From Gammaproteobacteria bacterium UBA5109 (lineage in GTDB: Bacteria; Pseudomonadota; Gammaproteobacteria; Pseudomonadales; Pseudohongiellaceae), in assembly GCA_002414385.1 (NCBI GenBank), contig DHZH01000008.1, positions 130,847-194,846 on the forward strand: a stretch of 64,000 nucleotides of DNA. Reading direction: 5' to 3'. Of this stretch, positions 35,288 to 43,460 are shown one piece after another. The position numbers were made by a program, and so were the translations under genes. Position 1 is the first letter of the stretch; every line of letters begins with the position of its first letter. The notes below the pieces were generated by a model that was given only the letters and a program-made list of their open reading frames with translations, was not told where the DNA came from and made no database searches.

Positions 35288-36088
35288 ATGTTAGCAACAA
35301 TTTCAGGAATCATAGCTGTTGCCCTCTACCTGCTGGGGACATGGTTCCAGAGCCAGAGCTTATTCAATGACAAGGAAACAAGAAACCTGGTTCTGGGAAC
35401 CGGGGGAATTGCACTTGTCGCCCATTTAATCAATGTGGTCGAAGTCATTAACACCAGTGCCGGTTATAATTTTGGTTTTTTTAAAATTGCCACCCTCTTC
35501 AGTTTTGCCATTTGCGCACTGGTGCTGATCAGCAGCCTGAAAAAGCCGCTGGAGAACCTCTTGCTGGCTATCTTCCCCATTGCCGTGATCAGCATTCTAT
35601 TTGCCCTGTATGTCCCAAGCAGCTATATTCCCCAATCAGGATATACAGCCGGTCTCGCGACACATATAGTCCTGGCAATTCTGGCCACCAGCATCATTAC
35701 CATTGGTGCCGTACAGGCCATGTTTATGGCATACCAGAACCAGCAACTCAAACAGGGACATCACTTTCGCCTGATTCGCCACATGCCTCCCCTGCAGACC
35801 ATGGAAAGCCTGCTGTTTGAAATAGTCTGGGTTGGCCTGGTGTTACTGAGCGGCGTCATTGTTACCGGAATTCTTTTTACTGATGATTTTCTCGGGCAGC
35901 ACCTGTCCCATAAAACTGTTTTTTCTATTGGCTCCTGGATAGTTTTTGCCGTGCTGCTCCTCGGGCGATATCAGGCTGGTTGGCGCGGAGCTACCGCAAT
36001 ACGCTGGACCCTTACCGGTTTTGCCTTCCTGATACTGGCTTACTTTGGCAGCAAGTTTGTTCTTGAGCTGATTCTTAACCGGACATGA
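35288..36088 (+). CDS. CcsA/YpjD-like inner-membrane protein
   Basis: Resembles the cytochrome c assembly (CcsA/CcmC) superfamily protein YpjD that lies beside ffh in many gammaproteobacteria. ATG 35288 gives 266 residues with eight hydrophobic helices and the family region SGVIVTGILF...HKTVFSIGSWIVFAVLLLGRYQAGWRG. A possible heme-related histidine is in LATHIVLAIL. The full WWD motif of CcmC or CcmF is absent, so a heme-ligase role is unlikely. Function not established; the location next to ffh and the CNNM gene supports the assignment. Confidence 0.83.
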   Translation: MLATISGIIAVALYLLGTWFQSQSLFNDKETRNLVLGTGGIALVAHLINVVEVINTSAGYNFGFFKIATLFSFAICALVLISSLKKPLENLLLAIFPIAVISILFALYVPSSYIPQSGYTAGLATHIVLAILATSIITIGAVQAMFMAYQNQQLKQGHHFRLIRHMPPLQTMESLLFEIVWVGLVLLSGVIVTGILFTDDFLGQHLSHKTVFSIGSWIVFAVLLLGRYQAGWRGATAIRWTLTGFAFLILAYFGSKFVLELILNRT

Positions 36089-36158
36089 GTGTTATTGTCT
36101 CCAGAAATCAAGTCCAGTATTAAAGTCCTGACCTGATGCCTAGCACCGAAGCAAAATC

Positions 36159-37445
36159 ATGAGTGAATTTTCCCTGCAAACCCTGTTTAGCATTCTGCTT
36201 TTGCTGATCATCATATCCGGTTATTTTTCCAGTTCCGAGACAGCCATGATGGCACTGAACCGCTACCGTCTGCGCCATATGGTCAAACAAAATCACAAGG
36301 GTGCCATGCGTGCCAGCAAGCTGCTGGAAAAACCTGATCGCCTGATCGGTATTATTCTGATCGGTAACAACTTTGTGAATATTTTTGCTTCAGCCATCGC
36401 CACCGTTATTGCCCTGCAACTTTTTGGTGAAGCCGGCATACTTATCGCCACTGTATTGCTGACCATGGTAATTCTGATTTTTTCTGAAGTGACCCCGAAA
36501 ACAATCGCTGCGGTGCATCCGGAAAAACTGGCCTTTCCTTTCAGCATCCCTTTACTGTTTTTATTGCGGATTTTTTATCCTCTGGTATGGACAGTCAACG
36601 CTGTCTCCAATTCCCTGGTGCGTCTGCTTGGCTTCGATATGGACGATGAAGATTCACATCACCTCAGCACCGAAGAATTAAAAACCATCGTCTATGAGTC
36701 GGCAACGCATATTCCGACCCGCCACCAGAACATGCTGGTCAATATTCTTGATCTGGAAAAAGTTTCCGTCAGTGACATCATGGTACCCCGCAGTGAAGTT
36801 ACCGGCATCAATATTGAAGATGATATAAACAGCATCATGCAGACCATTACCAGTTCACATCATACGCGTTTGCCGGTATACAAGGGGAATCTGGATAATG
36901 TAGTCGGCATATTGCATATGCGCAAAGCCGCACAATTAATCAAGATGGACGAAGTGACCCGGGACCATGTCCTGCAACTGACACTGGACAGTTACTTCGT
37001 GCCGGAAACCACCTCCCTGCAGACGCAGCTGATTAACTTTCAGAAACGTAAACGTCGTATCGCTGTGGTTGTTGATGAGTACGGTGATGTGCAGGGCATA
37101 GTTACCCTGGAAGATATTCTGGAAGAAATTGTCGGTAACTTTACAACCAACCTGGCAGAGGATACTGACGACATCCATCCACAAAAGGATGGCTCCTTTG
37201 TTATCGATGGCAGTGCCAATATCCGGGAAATAAACCGGGCGCTTGACTGGGATTTACCGACAGACGGATCCAAGACCCTGAATGGATTGCTTACGGATAT
37301 CCTGGAAAGTATCCCGGAAAACTCTGTTGCCATTCAGCTGCCCTACTATCGAGCTGAAGTCCTGCAGGTGAAAGACAATATGATCAAGAACGTACGTATC
37401 TGGCCGCATTTACCGGATACGGAAAATCAGGAGTCACTGTTTTAA
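36159..37445 (+). CDS. CNNM/CorC family membrane protein (DUF21, CBS, CorC_HlyC)
   Basis: Related to YfjD/CorB and CNNM proteins, linked to magnesium or cobalt efflux. The 428-residue protein has a DUF21 membrane domain with four helices (SGYFSSSETAMMALNRYR near residue 20), a CBS pair (about residues 200-335, including VSDIMVPRSEVTGI and VVVDEYGDVQGIVTLEDILEEIV as separate blocks) and a C-terminal CorC_HlyC domain with DGSFVIDGSANIREINR. Transport substrate is uncertain. Confidence 0.9.
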   Translation: MSEFSLQTLFSILLLLIIISGYFSSSETAMMALNRYRLRHMVKQNHKGAMRASKLLEKPDRLIGIILIGNNFVNIFASAIATVIALQLFGEAGILIATVLLTMVILIFSEVTPKTIAAVHPEKLAFPFSIPLLFLLRIFYPLVWTVNAVSNSLVRLLGFDMDDEDSHHLSTEELKTIVYESATHIPTRHQNMLVNILDLEKVSVSDIMVPRSEVTGINIEDDINSIMQTITSSHHTRLPVYKGNLDNVVGILHMRKAAQLIKMDEVTRDHVLQLTLDSYFVPETTSLQTQLINFQKRKRRIAVVVDEYGDVQGIVTLEDILEEIVGNFTTNLAEDTDDIHPQKDGSFVIDGSANIREINRALDWDLPTDGSKTLNGLLTDILESIPENSVAIQLPYYRAEVLQVKDNMIKNVRIWPHLPDTENQESLF

Positions 37446-37446
37446 G

Positions 37447-38013
37447 ATGAATTTTTGCACCCAGTGTGGCGAAAAGCTCAGCTATATTATTCCTCATGAT
37501 GATGACCGTGCACGTTATGTTTGTGATGCCTGCGGACATATTCACTACCAGAATCCGCTGATTGTTGTCGTCACCATTCCCTGTCATGAAGACAAGGTGC
37601 TGATGTGCAAGCGTGCCATCGAACCGCGCTATGGTCGCTGGACCCTGCCCGGCGGATTTATGGAAAACGACGAAACCACCCACGAAGGTGCACTGCGCGA
37701 AACCCGTGAAGAAGCCAATGCCAGAGTCAGGTTGCATGACATTTATACTCTCTACAGCCTGCCACATATTAATCAGGTGCATCTGTTTTTTCGATCCGAG
37801 TTACTCGACCTGGATTTCTCTGCCGGTGATGAAACCATGGAGGTAAAACTCTTCAGTGAAGAGGAAATTCCCTGGGATGAAATAGCCTTCATGCCGGTAC
37901 AGGCAACCCTGGAACATTACTTTCGTGACCGTAAAAAAAACCATTTTCCGATGCATTGCGGTGAAGTAAAAATTGATCCCAGTACCGAAAAACGCGTACT
38001 GCATCCTTTGTAG
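37447..38013 (+). CDS. NUDIX hydrolase with N-terminal zinc ribbon
   Basis: Hydrolyses a nucleoside diphosphate linked to another moiety; NADH-pyrophosphatase-like proteins have the same layout. The 188-residue protein has a zinc ribbon (FCTQCG and YVCDACGHIHY, residues about 3-35) and the Nudix box from GGFMENDE to REEAN with the REUxEE acidic cluster. Shorter than NudC, so substrate is open. It begins one base after the preceding stop and 2 bases before the FdhD-like gene, so these form a transcription unit. Confidence 0.9.
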   Translation: MNFCTQCGEKLSYIIPHDDDRARYVCDACGHIHYQNPLIVVVTIPCHEDKVLMCKRAIEPRYGRWTLPGGFMENDETTHEGALRETREEANARVRLHDIYTLYSLPHINQVHLFFRSELLDLDFSAGDETMEVKLFSEEEIPWDEIAFMPVQATLEHYFRDRKKNHFPMHCGEVKIDPSTEKRVLHPL

Positions 38014-38015
38014 AC

Positions 38016-38795
38016 ATGTTCAGCCGTTCCGTCAAAGTCAGCCCCATGAGCGCCTGCAGCAAGGAAGAAGAAAGTGTCCTGGCTGATGAAGAAGCCCTGA
38101 CAGTCAGGCTGGGCTTTCTGGATTCTGACGGTGCCCGGCAACATCTGACACTTGCTGTGCTTATGCGAACCCCGGGAGAGGATGTTGCTTTGTGCATGGG
38201 CCTGTTGTTTGCCCGCTCGCTTATTCAGTCTGCGGATGATGTCATGGATATCGATGTCAGCAGGGAAAATTTTGTGCGCATTGAACTAAATGAAACTGCC
38301 AACGCAGAAGTACAGAAATTGCTGGAAGAACCCTCTCCTGAAGCAGACAAAAATGACTTGCCTGAAGCGATCAAGGATAACCAGTTTCAGATGCGGGCAG
38401 ATTATCTCGGCAACCTGCAAAAAAACCTGCGTCTGAAACAGGATCTGTTTCACAGCACCGGAGGCACCAGCAGTTGCGGTTTATTTGATGATCTTGGTGT
38501 GGTCCTGGAAGTCGCCGAAGACATTGAGCTGTTAAATGCCGTGCATAAATTACTGGGTCACCTCCTGCTGAATGATTCCCTGCCGCTGCGAAAACACGGT
38601 TTACTGGTCAGTGCCTGTCCCAGTTACAACCTGGTGCAACTTGCCCTGCAGGCTCGCTGTCCGATGCTTGTCGGCTTCGGTCCACCTTCTTCCCTGGCTC
38701 TGGAATCTGCCCAAAAAACCAATATGACCCTGCTTGCCATCAATGATGAAGAGAGTTTCAACATTTATCACGATGCCGAACGCATCATTATCTGA
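38016..38795 (+). CDS. FdhD-like protein lacking the sulfurtransferase CxxC
   Basis: FdhD transfers sulfur to the molybdenum cofactor of formate dehydrogenases using a CxxC pair. This 259-residue homologue keeps the fold signatures PGEDVALCMGLLF, FHSTGGTSSCGLFD, AVHKLLGHLL, LLVSACPSYNLVQ and PPSSLALESAQKTNMTLLAI. The region between about residues 90 and 145, where the CGxCG should be, contains no cysteine, and the usual DIGRHNA becomes DIELLNA. So the catalytic pair is lost, or C154 has taken over. It may bind the cofactor (GDP-binding fold) in another role. The start may instead be M11. Confidence 0.8.
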   Translation: MFSRSVKVSPMSACSKEEESVLADEEALTVRLGFLDSDGARQHLTLAVLMRTPGEDVALCMGLLFARSLIQSADDVMDIDVSRENFVRIELNETANAEVQKLLEEPSPEADKNDLPEAIKDNQFQMRADYLGNLQKNLRLKQDLFHSTGGTSSCGLFDDLGVVLEVAEDIELLNAVHKLLGHLLLNDSLPLRKHGLLVSACPSYNLVQLALQARCPMLVGFGPPSSLALESAQKTNMTLLAINDEESFNIYHDAERIII

Positions 38796-38931
38796 AATCC
38801 GGGCATAAGCACCCCATTTTGGTGCATTTCCAGGCTCCCACCCCCCTTCCTGAAGCCTTTTCAACTCATCCCGCGCAGGCCGATGACAAAGAAATTATAT
38901 AAATCATTGATTAATATGGAATAATTATTTT

Positions 38932-38946
38932 TGGCACGATACTTGA
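38932..38946 (+). promoter_or_regulatory. Sigma-54 (-24/-12) promoter candidate
   Basis: TGGCAC-GATAC-TTGA at 38932-38946 matches the RpoN consensus TGGCAC-N5-TTGC except the last base. It points rightward into a gene-free stretch that ends in a terminator about 100 bases later. Confidence 0.5.
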
Positions 38947-38957
38947 TTAACTTAAGA

Positions 38958-39060
38958 CAGGAAATGGAATTCTCGTGCTTCGACAGCGAAGTGATTGATC
39001 TCCCAAATGAAAAGGGCTCTATCCCCTCCCTATCCCCAAACACGATAGAGCCCTTTTCCC
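38958..39060 (+). ncRNA. Candidate sigma-54-dependent small RNA
   Basis: The gap 38796-39105 has no convincing gene. A sigma-54-like promoter, a perfect small hairpin (CTTCG 38978-38982 with CGAAG 38987-38991) and a terminator (39011-39056) together define a transcript of roughly 100 bases. Two GGA motifs lie near the 5' end. A 48-codon frame across it (from ATG 38964) runs through the terminator and has poor spacing to its ribosome-binding site, so I favour RNA over protein. Exact ends are estimates. Confidence 0.4.
39011..39056. terminator. Strong bidirectional terminator hairpin
   Basis: AAAGGGCTCTATC (39011-39023) pairs perfectly over 13 bases with GATAGAGCCCTTT (39044-39056), loop 20 bases, followed by TCCC on the plus strand and preceded by TGAA. 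It would end the candidate RNA and also the leftward 104-residue gene. Confidence 0.8.
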
Positions 39061-39105
39061 TATTCAGGCAAGAGCCCTGCCAGCAATCACAAGTTCTTCA
39101 GGAGA

Positions 39106-39420
39106 TTAATTAAAGCTGGGTCTCCCCATGCCTTTGGCACCGATCGGAAAGACAATCATCAGAATCAGTACAACAATCAGGATATCCCGGTCTATGGAAT
39201 ACTGCTGCAATAATTCAGTTGGAAGATTTAACGCTACACTGAGGCCGGCCACCAGCAATACCAGCAATAATCCGCGATAAACCAGCAAGCCGGTTATCAC
39301 GATTGCCCCCAGCGTAATCAGCAGGTAATCCGGTTCCAGTCCGATTCGTTCCAGCAGGGTCTGGCTGAAAGCGACGCCAACCGTCAGGAAAAGAACCAAA
39401 GCATAAAAGATTATATTCAT
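39106..39420 (-). CDS. Small membrane protein, unrecognised (104 aa)
   Basis: No family recognised. The product has four hydrophobic segments (residues about 1-19, 32-47, 49-66 and 82-95) and a short C-terminal polar tail KGMGRPSFN. ATG 39420 has a GAGG ribosome-binding site upstream on its strand (AGCGAGGTGAAC). It is followed by the strong hairpin at 39011-39056. Function unknown. Confidence 0.65.
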   Translation of the reverse strand: MNIIFYALVLFLTVGVAFSQTLLERIGLEPDYLLITLGAIVITGLLVYRGLLLVLLVAGLSVALNLPTELLQQYSIDRDILIVVLILMIVFPIGAKGMGRPSFN

Positions 39421-39601
39421 TGTTCACCTCGCTTACTGTCTCCAGAGCCCTGGATAGGGTCAATCAGACTCCGGCAGCAACTTGAGCTCAATGTTATTGG
39501 GGGCTGCGAGGGGAAACTGTTAATGACATCACAATAATATTACTGCTGCCCTGGCAGCATGCAAAAAATGCGATTTACATCATAAAAAACACCGCTGAAG
39601 C

Positions 39602-40438
39602 TCAGCTATTGACTGGCTCCTGCGGAAATAAATGTACATCACGCTGGGGAAAGGGAATTGTTATCTTATGCTCGGCAAGTGTCTGATGGATGAGCATATT
39701 GGCCTGGTATTTGGTTTCAAAAAGCACTTCGGTTTTAACCCAGCAGCGAATACCAATATCAATACTGCTGTCACCAAAGCGTTCAACACCGATCTGCAGC
39801 GGTTTTTGCTGGCTCAGCCCCGGCAATGTCTGCAAGGCCTGGCTGATGACTTCTATAGCCTTTCCGGGATCGCAGTCATAAGCAATGCCAACGGATAATT
39901 CAAGCAGGGTACATTCGTGTGAGTTATGCAGAATCTCGCCGATTATATGGCGATTGGGGATGGTGATGATTACCTCATCCTCATTGGTGAGAATGGTATA
40001 GCCCAGTTTTATTTCCTGTACGATACCGCTTACACCATTTACTGCAATCGTGTCACCGACCACAAAGGGTCTTGCCACGATGATGCTTATACCTGCCCCG
40101 TAATTCGATAAAAGTCCCTGTACAGCCAGTCCGGCACCAAGACCCAGTGCACCAATTGCAGCAACCAGTGGTGTGATGCTGATGCCGACCTGACCGAGGG
40201 AAATCACGGCTACCATCACGATCATGATTACTTTCAGGGTACTGGAGGCAAACCTGCTCAGGGTGACATCAATATTCTTGCCAGTGAGAAAGCTGTTCAG
40301 TGCCGCCGCGAGTTTGCCGGCAATGAAAATACCAATCAAAAAAACAAGCAAGGCTCCCAGCAACTGGAATCCGTAGGCAACCAGATAGGAAAGAATCAGC
40401 TCATAAATTTCCTGAGCCTGCTGCAGCTCTTCGGCCAT
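39602..40438 (-). CDS. mscS: MscS-family mechanosensitive channel
   Basis: Small-conductance channel protecting against osmotic downshock. The 278-residue length, three N-terminal helices, the glycine/alanine-packed pore helix GALGLGAGLAVQGLLSNYGAGISI, and the beta domain FVVGDTIAVNGVSGIVQEI and IPNRHIIGEIL match MscS. Stands alone. Confidence 0.93.
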   Translation of the reverse strand: MAEELQQAQEIYELILSYLVAYGFQLLGALLVFLIGIFIAGKLAAALNSFLTGKNIDVTLSRFASSTLKVIMIVMVAVISLGQVGISITPLVAAIGALGLGAGLAVQGLLSNYGAGISIIVARPFVVGDTIAVNGVSGIVQEIKLGYTILTNEDEVIITIPNRHIIGEILHNSHECTLLELSVGIAYDCDPGKAIEVISQALQTLPGLSQQKPLQIGVERFGDSSIDIGIRCWVKTEVLFETKYQANMLIHQTLAEHKITIPFPQRDVHLFPQEPVNS

Positions 40439-40471
40439 GCTTTATTTACCTTTTAATGAAGGAATGCCTGT

Positions 40472-41488
40472 TCAGGCTGGTTCTTCCTCGTGGCCATCCT
40501 CATGCACGGCAAAACGGCTGCGCCGTCCATGCACCTGATCATGACGTTCCCAGGGCCAGCCTCCATACTGGTCACGCTGGTAATCACTGAAAGCCTGCTG
40601 CAGCTCTTCACGGGTATTCATGACGAACGGTCCGTAATGCGCAACCGGTTCACCGATTGGTCGACCCTGTAAAAATAGAAAACGGGCCGGAGATGCGCCG
40701 GTATTGGTAATCGGGAAATCCTGGTCGGACTGCAAATGCATGCCGGTTTCCGCTGCGATCGTCTGGCCGTCTGCCTTGATGCTGTTGCCGGAATAAAAGT
40801 ACAGCCGCCGGTTCAGGCCTGCCTCATCAGCAGGCAGGGTCCAGCTTGCGCCGGGAGCCAGGTCAATCAGCCACATGGCAACCCGGCTTTCCGGGCGTGA
40901 GGCCCAGGAATCCGGTGGCGGCGCTGGCGCCTTGACCCCATCAATTTCACCGGCAACAATCTTGATCCTGATTTCATTGCCATCCTCATCCTTGCTTTCG
41001 TATACCGGAATATCCTGATCCCAGAACATGGCAAAGTGCGGCTTGACCATTTTGCTGGCAGCCGGCAGGTTCAACCAGATCTGGAAAAACAGCAGGGGAT
41101 TTTCTTTATCCTGATGCACGAGTGGAAACATCTCACTGTGCTGAACACCCCGCCCGGTAGTTAACCATTGCACGTCACCATTACCGTATCGACCGGCAGC
41201 GCCCATGGAGTCGGCATGGTCCACCAGTCCGACCGGGACAATACTGATCGTTTCAAAGCCACGATGCGGATGTGCCGGAAATCCTGCAACCCGCTCACCG
41301 TGATACATGCGCCAGCCGTCTTTTAACTGAAAATCCTGGCCTATCGGCCGGCCGGCCAGCGAAGCATCCGGGCCAAGCTGTTCATTACCTTTTGGAAAGC
41401 GGTCATTGTGAAAGGCACAGAACAAAAACGGATCTGAAGTTTCCCAGTGCAAACCAAGCACCTGGGTGCTGATGATGACATTCGACAT
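40472..41488 (-). CDS. Pirin family protein (bicupin)
   Basis: Pirins are metal-binding cupins; some are quercetinases, others regulate enzymes. The 338-residue protein has the N-terminal cupin motif AHPHRGFETISIV and GRGVQHSEMF supplying three histidines and a glutamate for metal binding, and a C-terminal cupin with LAPGASWTLP and PARFLFLQGRPIGEPVAHYGPFVMN. An acidic tail (HEDGHEEEPA) follows. Function cannot be narrowed. Confidence 0.9.
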   Translation of the reverse strand: MSNVIISTQVLGLHWETSDPFLFCAFHNDRFPKGNEQLGPDASLAGRPIGQDFQLKDGWRMYHGERVAGFPAHPHRGFETISIVPVGLVDHADSMGAAGRYGNGDVQWLTTGRGVQHSEMFPLVHQDKENPLLFFQIWLNLPAASKMVKPHFAMFWDQDIPVYESKDEDGNEIRIKIVAGEIDGVKAPAPPPDSWASRPESRVAMWLIDLAPGASWTLPADEAGLNRRLYFYSGNSIKADGQTIAAETGMHLQSDQDFPITNTGASPARFLFLQGRPIGEPVAHYGPFVMNTREELQQAFSDYQRDQYGGWPWERHDQVHGRRSRFAVHEDGHEEEPA

Positions 41489-41515
41489 AATTTATTTCCC
41501 TACTAATACTGATCG

Positions 41516-41878
41516 TCACATGATGGCGACAAATGGCGCGATAGAAAAATACGCCAAAACAAAAACAATAGCCAGATATAGCATGACACGGAACGGATTT
41601 TCCCTGGCAATATCCATAAAGGTGCGGGCTTTACCGGCCTGCTTCAAGGCTTCGTATTCACTGCGGGCGCGTTTAAATCGTTCCTCACTGTAGCTATCAA
41701 GCAGGGCTCTGGCCTGCTCATACTGCTCATCATGCACAAGCCACAGGGCCGGCAGGGAAATTCCCCAGTTGCCTGCCGAAGTCTCATAGAAAGCAATATC
41801 ATGCGTTTCCAGCAATTCACAGATTTCTGCCCGTTCGTCTTCCGGCACATGTCGCAGCTTGAGTAATTGTCTGGCCAT
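41516..41878 (-). CDS. DUF6164 family membrane-anchored protein
   Basis: Unknown function. The 120-residue protein has a soluble N-terminus beginning LLKLRHVPEDERAEICELLE and the ETSAGNWGISLPALWL stretch typical of DUF6164, then a charged linker and one C-terminal membrane helix. Followed by the pirin gene 27 bases downstream on the same strand. Confidence 0.78.
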   Translation of the reverse strand: MARQLLKLRHVPEDERAEICELLETHDIAFYETSAGNWGISLPALWLVHDEQYEQARALLDSYSEERFKRARSEYEALKQAGKARTFMDIARENPFRVMLYLAIVFVLAYFSIAPFVAIM

Positions 41879-42104
41879 AGGAAGCTAAGGTAGCGCATGT
41901 GGCCTTAACTATAAAGTCCGTTCCAGCACCTAAATCAACTACTGGTTAAAACCACTAATAGTTGGTTTTATTAATCCTCAAGGTGCCAGGCTCTGGCTGA
42001 TTTAAATATATATCTTGTTGTTTTAAATGATATTTTTAAAATTGGCACGCAATTCGCAATATGTTCTGTGAGTTTTGCTAATTTGAACAACAAAGGAAAA
42101 TATT

Positions 42105-42401
42105 ATGAACGCATTACTGATTATTCTGGGTGTATGTGCTTTGAGTGTGGGACTGGTGACTTTGTTGCCCCTGCTGACACTGGGAGTGGTGCTGCTGTTT
42201 GCCCTTGGCGCCTTTTTTATCTGGTTCCTGCCGATTCTGATCATCGCCAGTTCGGATGAAACCCGGGGTGGTGAAAAGATCTGCTGGATACTGGCAATCC
42301 TGTTTTTATCCTGGTTTGCCTGGGTATTTTATTTCTTCCTGGCACCTCTGAAACCCAAACATCGTATCCATTATCAGCACTATCATGGCTATCAATACTA
42401 G
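42105..42401 (+). CDS. Small membrane protein, unrecognised (98 aa)
   Basis: Three hydrophobic segments with the sequence FLPILIIASSDETRGGEKICWILA, and a histidine/tyrosine-rich C-terminus (YQHYHGYQY). The pattern of a polar GGEK turn between helices loosely recalls phospholipase-D N-terminal-like small membrane proteins, but I would not assign it. AAAGGA ribosome-binding site upstream. Overlaps the next gene by 17 bases, indicating translational coupling. Upstream 41879-42104 is AT-rich with a small hairpin around 41950-41972 and nothing else recognised. Confidence 0.65.
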   Translation: MNALLIILGVCALSVGLVTLLPLLTLGVVLLFALGAFFIWFLPILIIASSDETRGGEKICWILAILFLSWFAWVFYFFLAPLKPKHRIHYQHYHGYQY

Positions 42402-42783
42402 AGAAGTGATTATCGTTACCGAAAGCGATAAAGGCAGTGGCCTGCTTTACTGGCTCAGCAGCCTGTTCGCCGCTTTCATCATCCTTTTATGCCTGGCAGT
42501 CGGCATTGTCGGATTGTTGCTCCCCGTCATCCCGGGGCTACTATTCCTTCTCATCGCCGCCATGCTTGCTGCCAGGCTTTCTCCTGCGCTTGACCGGCGA
42601 CTCAGAAAGTATCCGCAAATGCGGCGTTATCTGGACAGCGGTCATGGGTTTCTCGAACTGAACTGGCGCGAGAAAATCCGCTTCGTTTTCTGGTTAATAC
42701 TTAAAGTCGCTATTGACCTGCTGATGCTGCTGTTTCGTGGAATCAGGTGGCTGCTGCAACTCGCCGTATCACGCAGCCCATGA
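42385..42783 (+). CDS. YbaN/DUF454-like membrane protein
   Basis: The 132-residue protein has VGIVGLLLPVIPGLLFLLIAAMLAARLSP, close to the DUF454 core (LPvlPttPFlLLa), and a charged loop RRLRKYPQMRRYLD before further helices. The PTTPF of YbaN is replaced by PGLLF. Function unknown. It is coupled to the preceding small membrane protein and convergent with the next gene (5 bases). Confidence 0.6.
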   Translation: MAINTREVIIVTESDKGSGLLYWLSSLFAAFIILLCLAVGIVGLLLPVIPGLLFLLIAAMLAARLSPALDRRLRKYPQMRRYLDSGHGFLELNWREKIRFVFWLILKVAIDLLMLLFRGIRWLLQLAVSRSP

Positions 42784-42787
42784 AAAC

Positions 42788-43321
42788 TTACAGTGCAAAA
42801 AGCGGGTAGTTCAGGCCGTATGAGCCACTGTAGGCAATCAGACGACCACAGGCGACCACACTTACCCACAAACACAGAGAAAGAGCTGCAGAAATCCTCA
42901 CCTTCATGGGTGGCGCAACATTCATATCCCAGTGATCAATATCCGCCAGCAGGAATTTATGCATGAACAGCGCATTCAGACCCGCCAGCACAATCAGCAA
43001 CATCTTCAGCTGAAATATCCAGTTCACCGGGTATTCCCAGGGCGTCACAAAGAAGAACAGTATTCCGCTGGTGACCGCCAGGGCAAAGGCAAACCAGGCG
43101 ATACGCAGAATAAAACGCATGGTTTGCTGGGAAGAAATAATGAAGCGGCCAATGCCCAGTAGGCGGAAATCTAGCATCATCATGCCGCCAAAAAAGGTGC
43201 CGTAGGTCACCACATGAATGACCTCCATGACCGGAAAACTGTAATAGCTAAGGGAAAACAGTTCAGTCAGCCAGTTTTCCGCCAGCGCCGCAGAAAGTTG
43301 CCTCATCAAATCATCAAACAT
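42788..43321 (-). CDS. DUF6644-like membrane protein
   Basis: A 177-residue protein with four or five membrane helices. The order FPVMEVIHVVTYGTFFGGMMMLDFRLLG, then helix-linked segments and FQLKMLLIVLAGLNALFMHKF is typical of the DUF6644 group, distantly like CopD-type heme or copper membrane proteins. Conserved histidines in EVIHVV and FMHKF could bind heme. No established function. Confidence 0.6.
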   Translation of the reverse strand: MFDDLMRQLSAALAENWLTELFSLSYYSFPVMEVIHVVTYGTFFGGMMMLDFRLLGIGRFIISSQQTMRFILRIAWFAFALAVTSGILFFFVTPWEYPVNWIFQLKMLLIVLAGLNALFMHKFLLADIDHWDMNVAPPMKVRISAALSLCLWVSVVACGRLIAYSGSYGLNYPLFAL

Positions 43322-43460
43322 TCCTGGCTCCTTACTGCCACCATTAACACGCCGTTTAAACTAGCGGATTCGGGAGTCAATAGCTAGCGAGCTTTTGCAG
43401 CTTGTGCTTTAATTCCGGGACCCCATATCTATAAAAATACTGATTATTCCGAGGTTACGG

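Noticed and set aside
38964..39113. A 48-codon frame beginning at ATG 38964.
   Set aside because: It reads through a perfect 13-bp terminator stem, its AGGA is too close to the ATG, and its composition is not protein-like.
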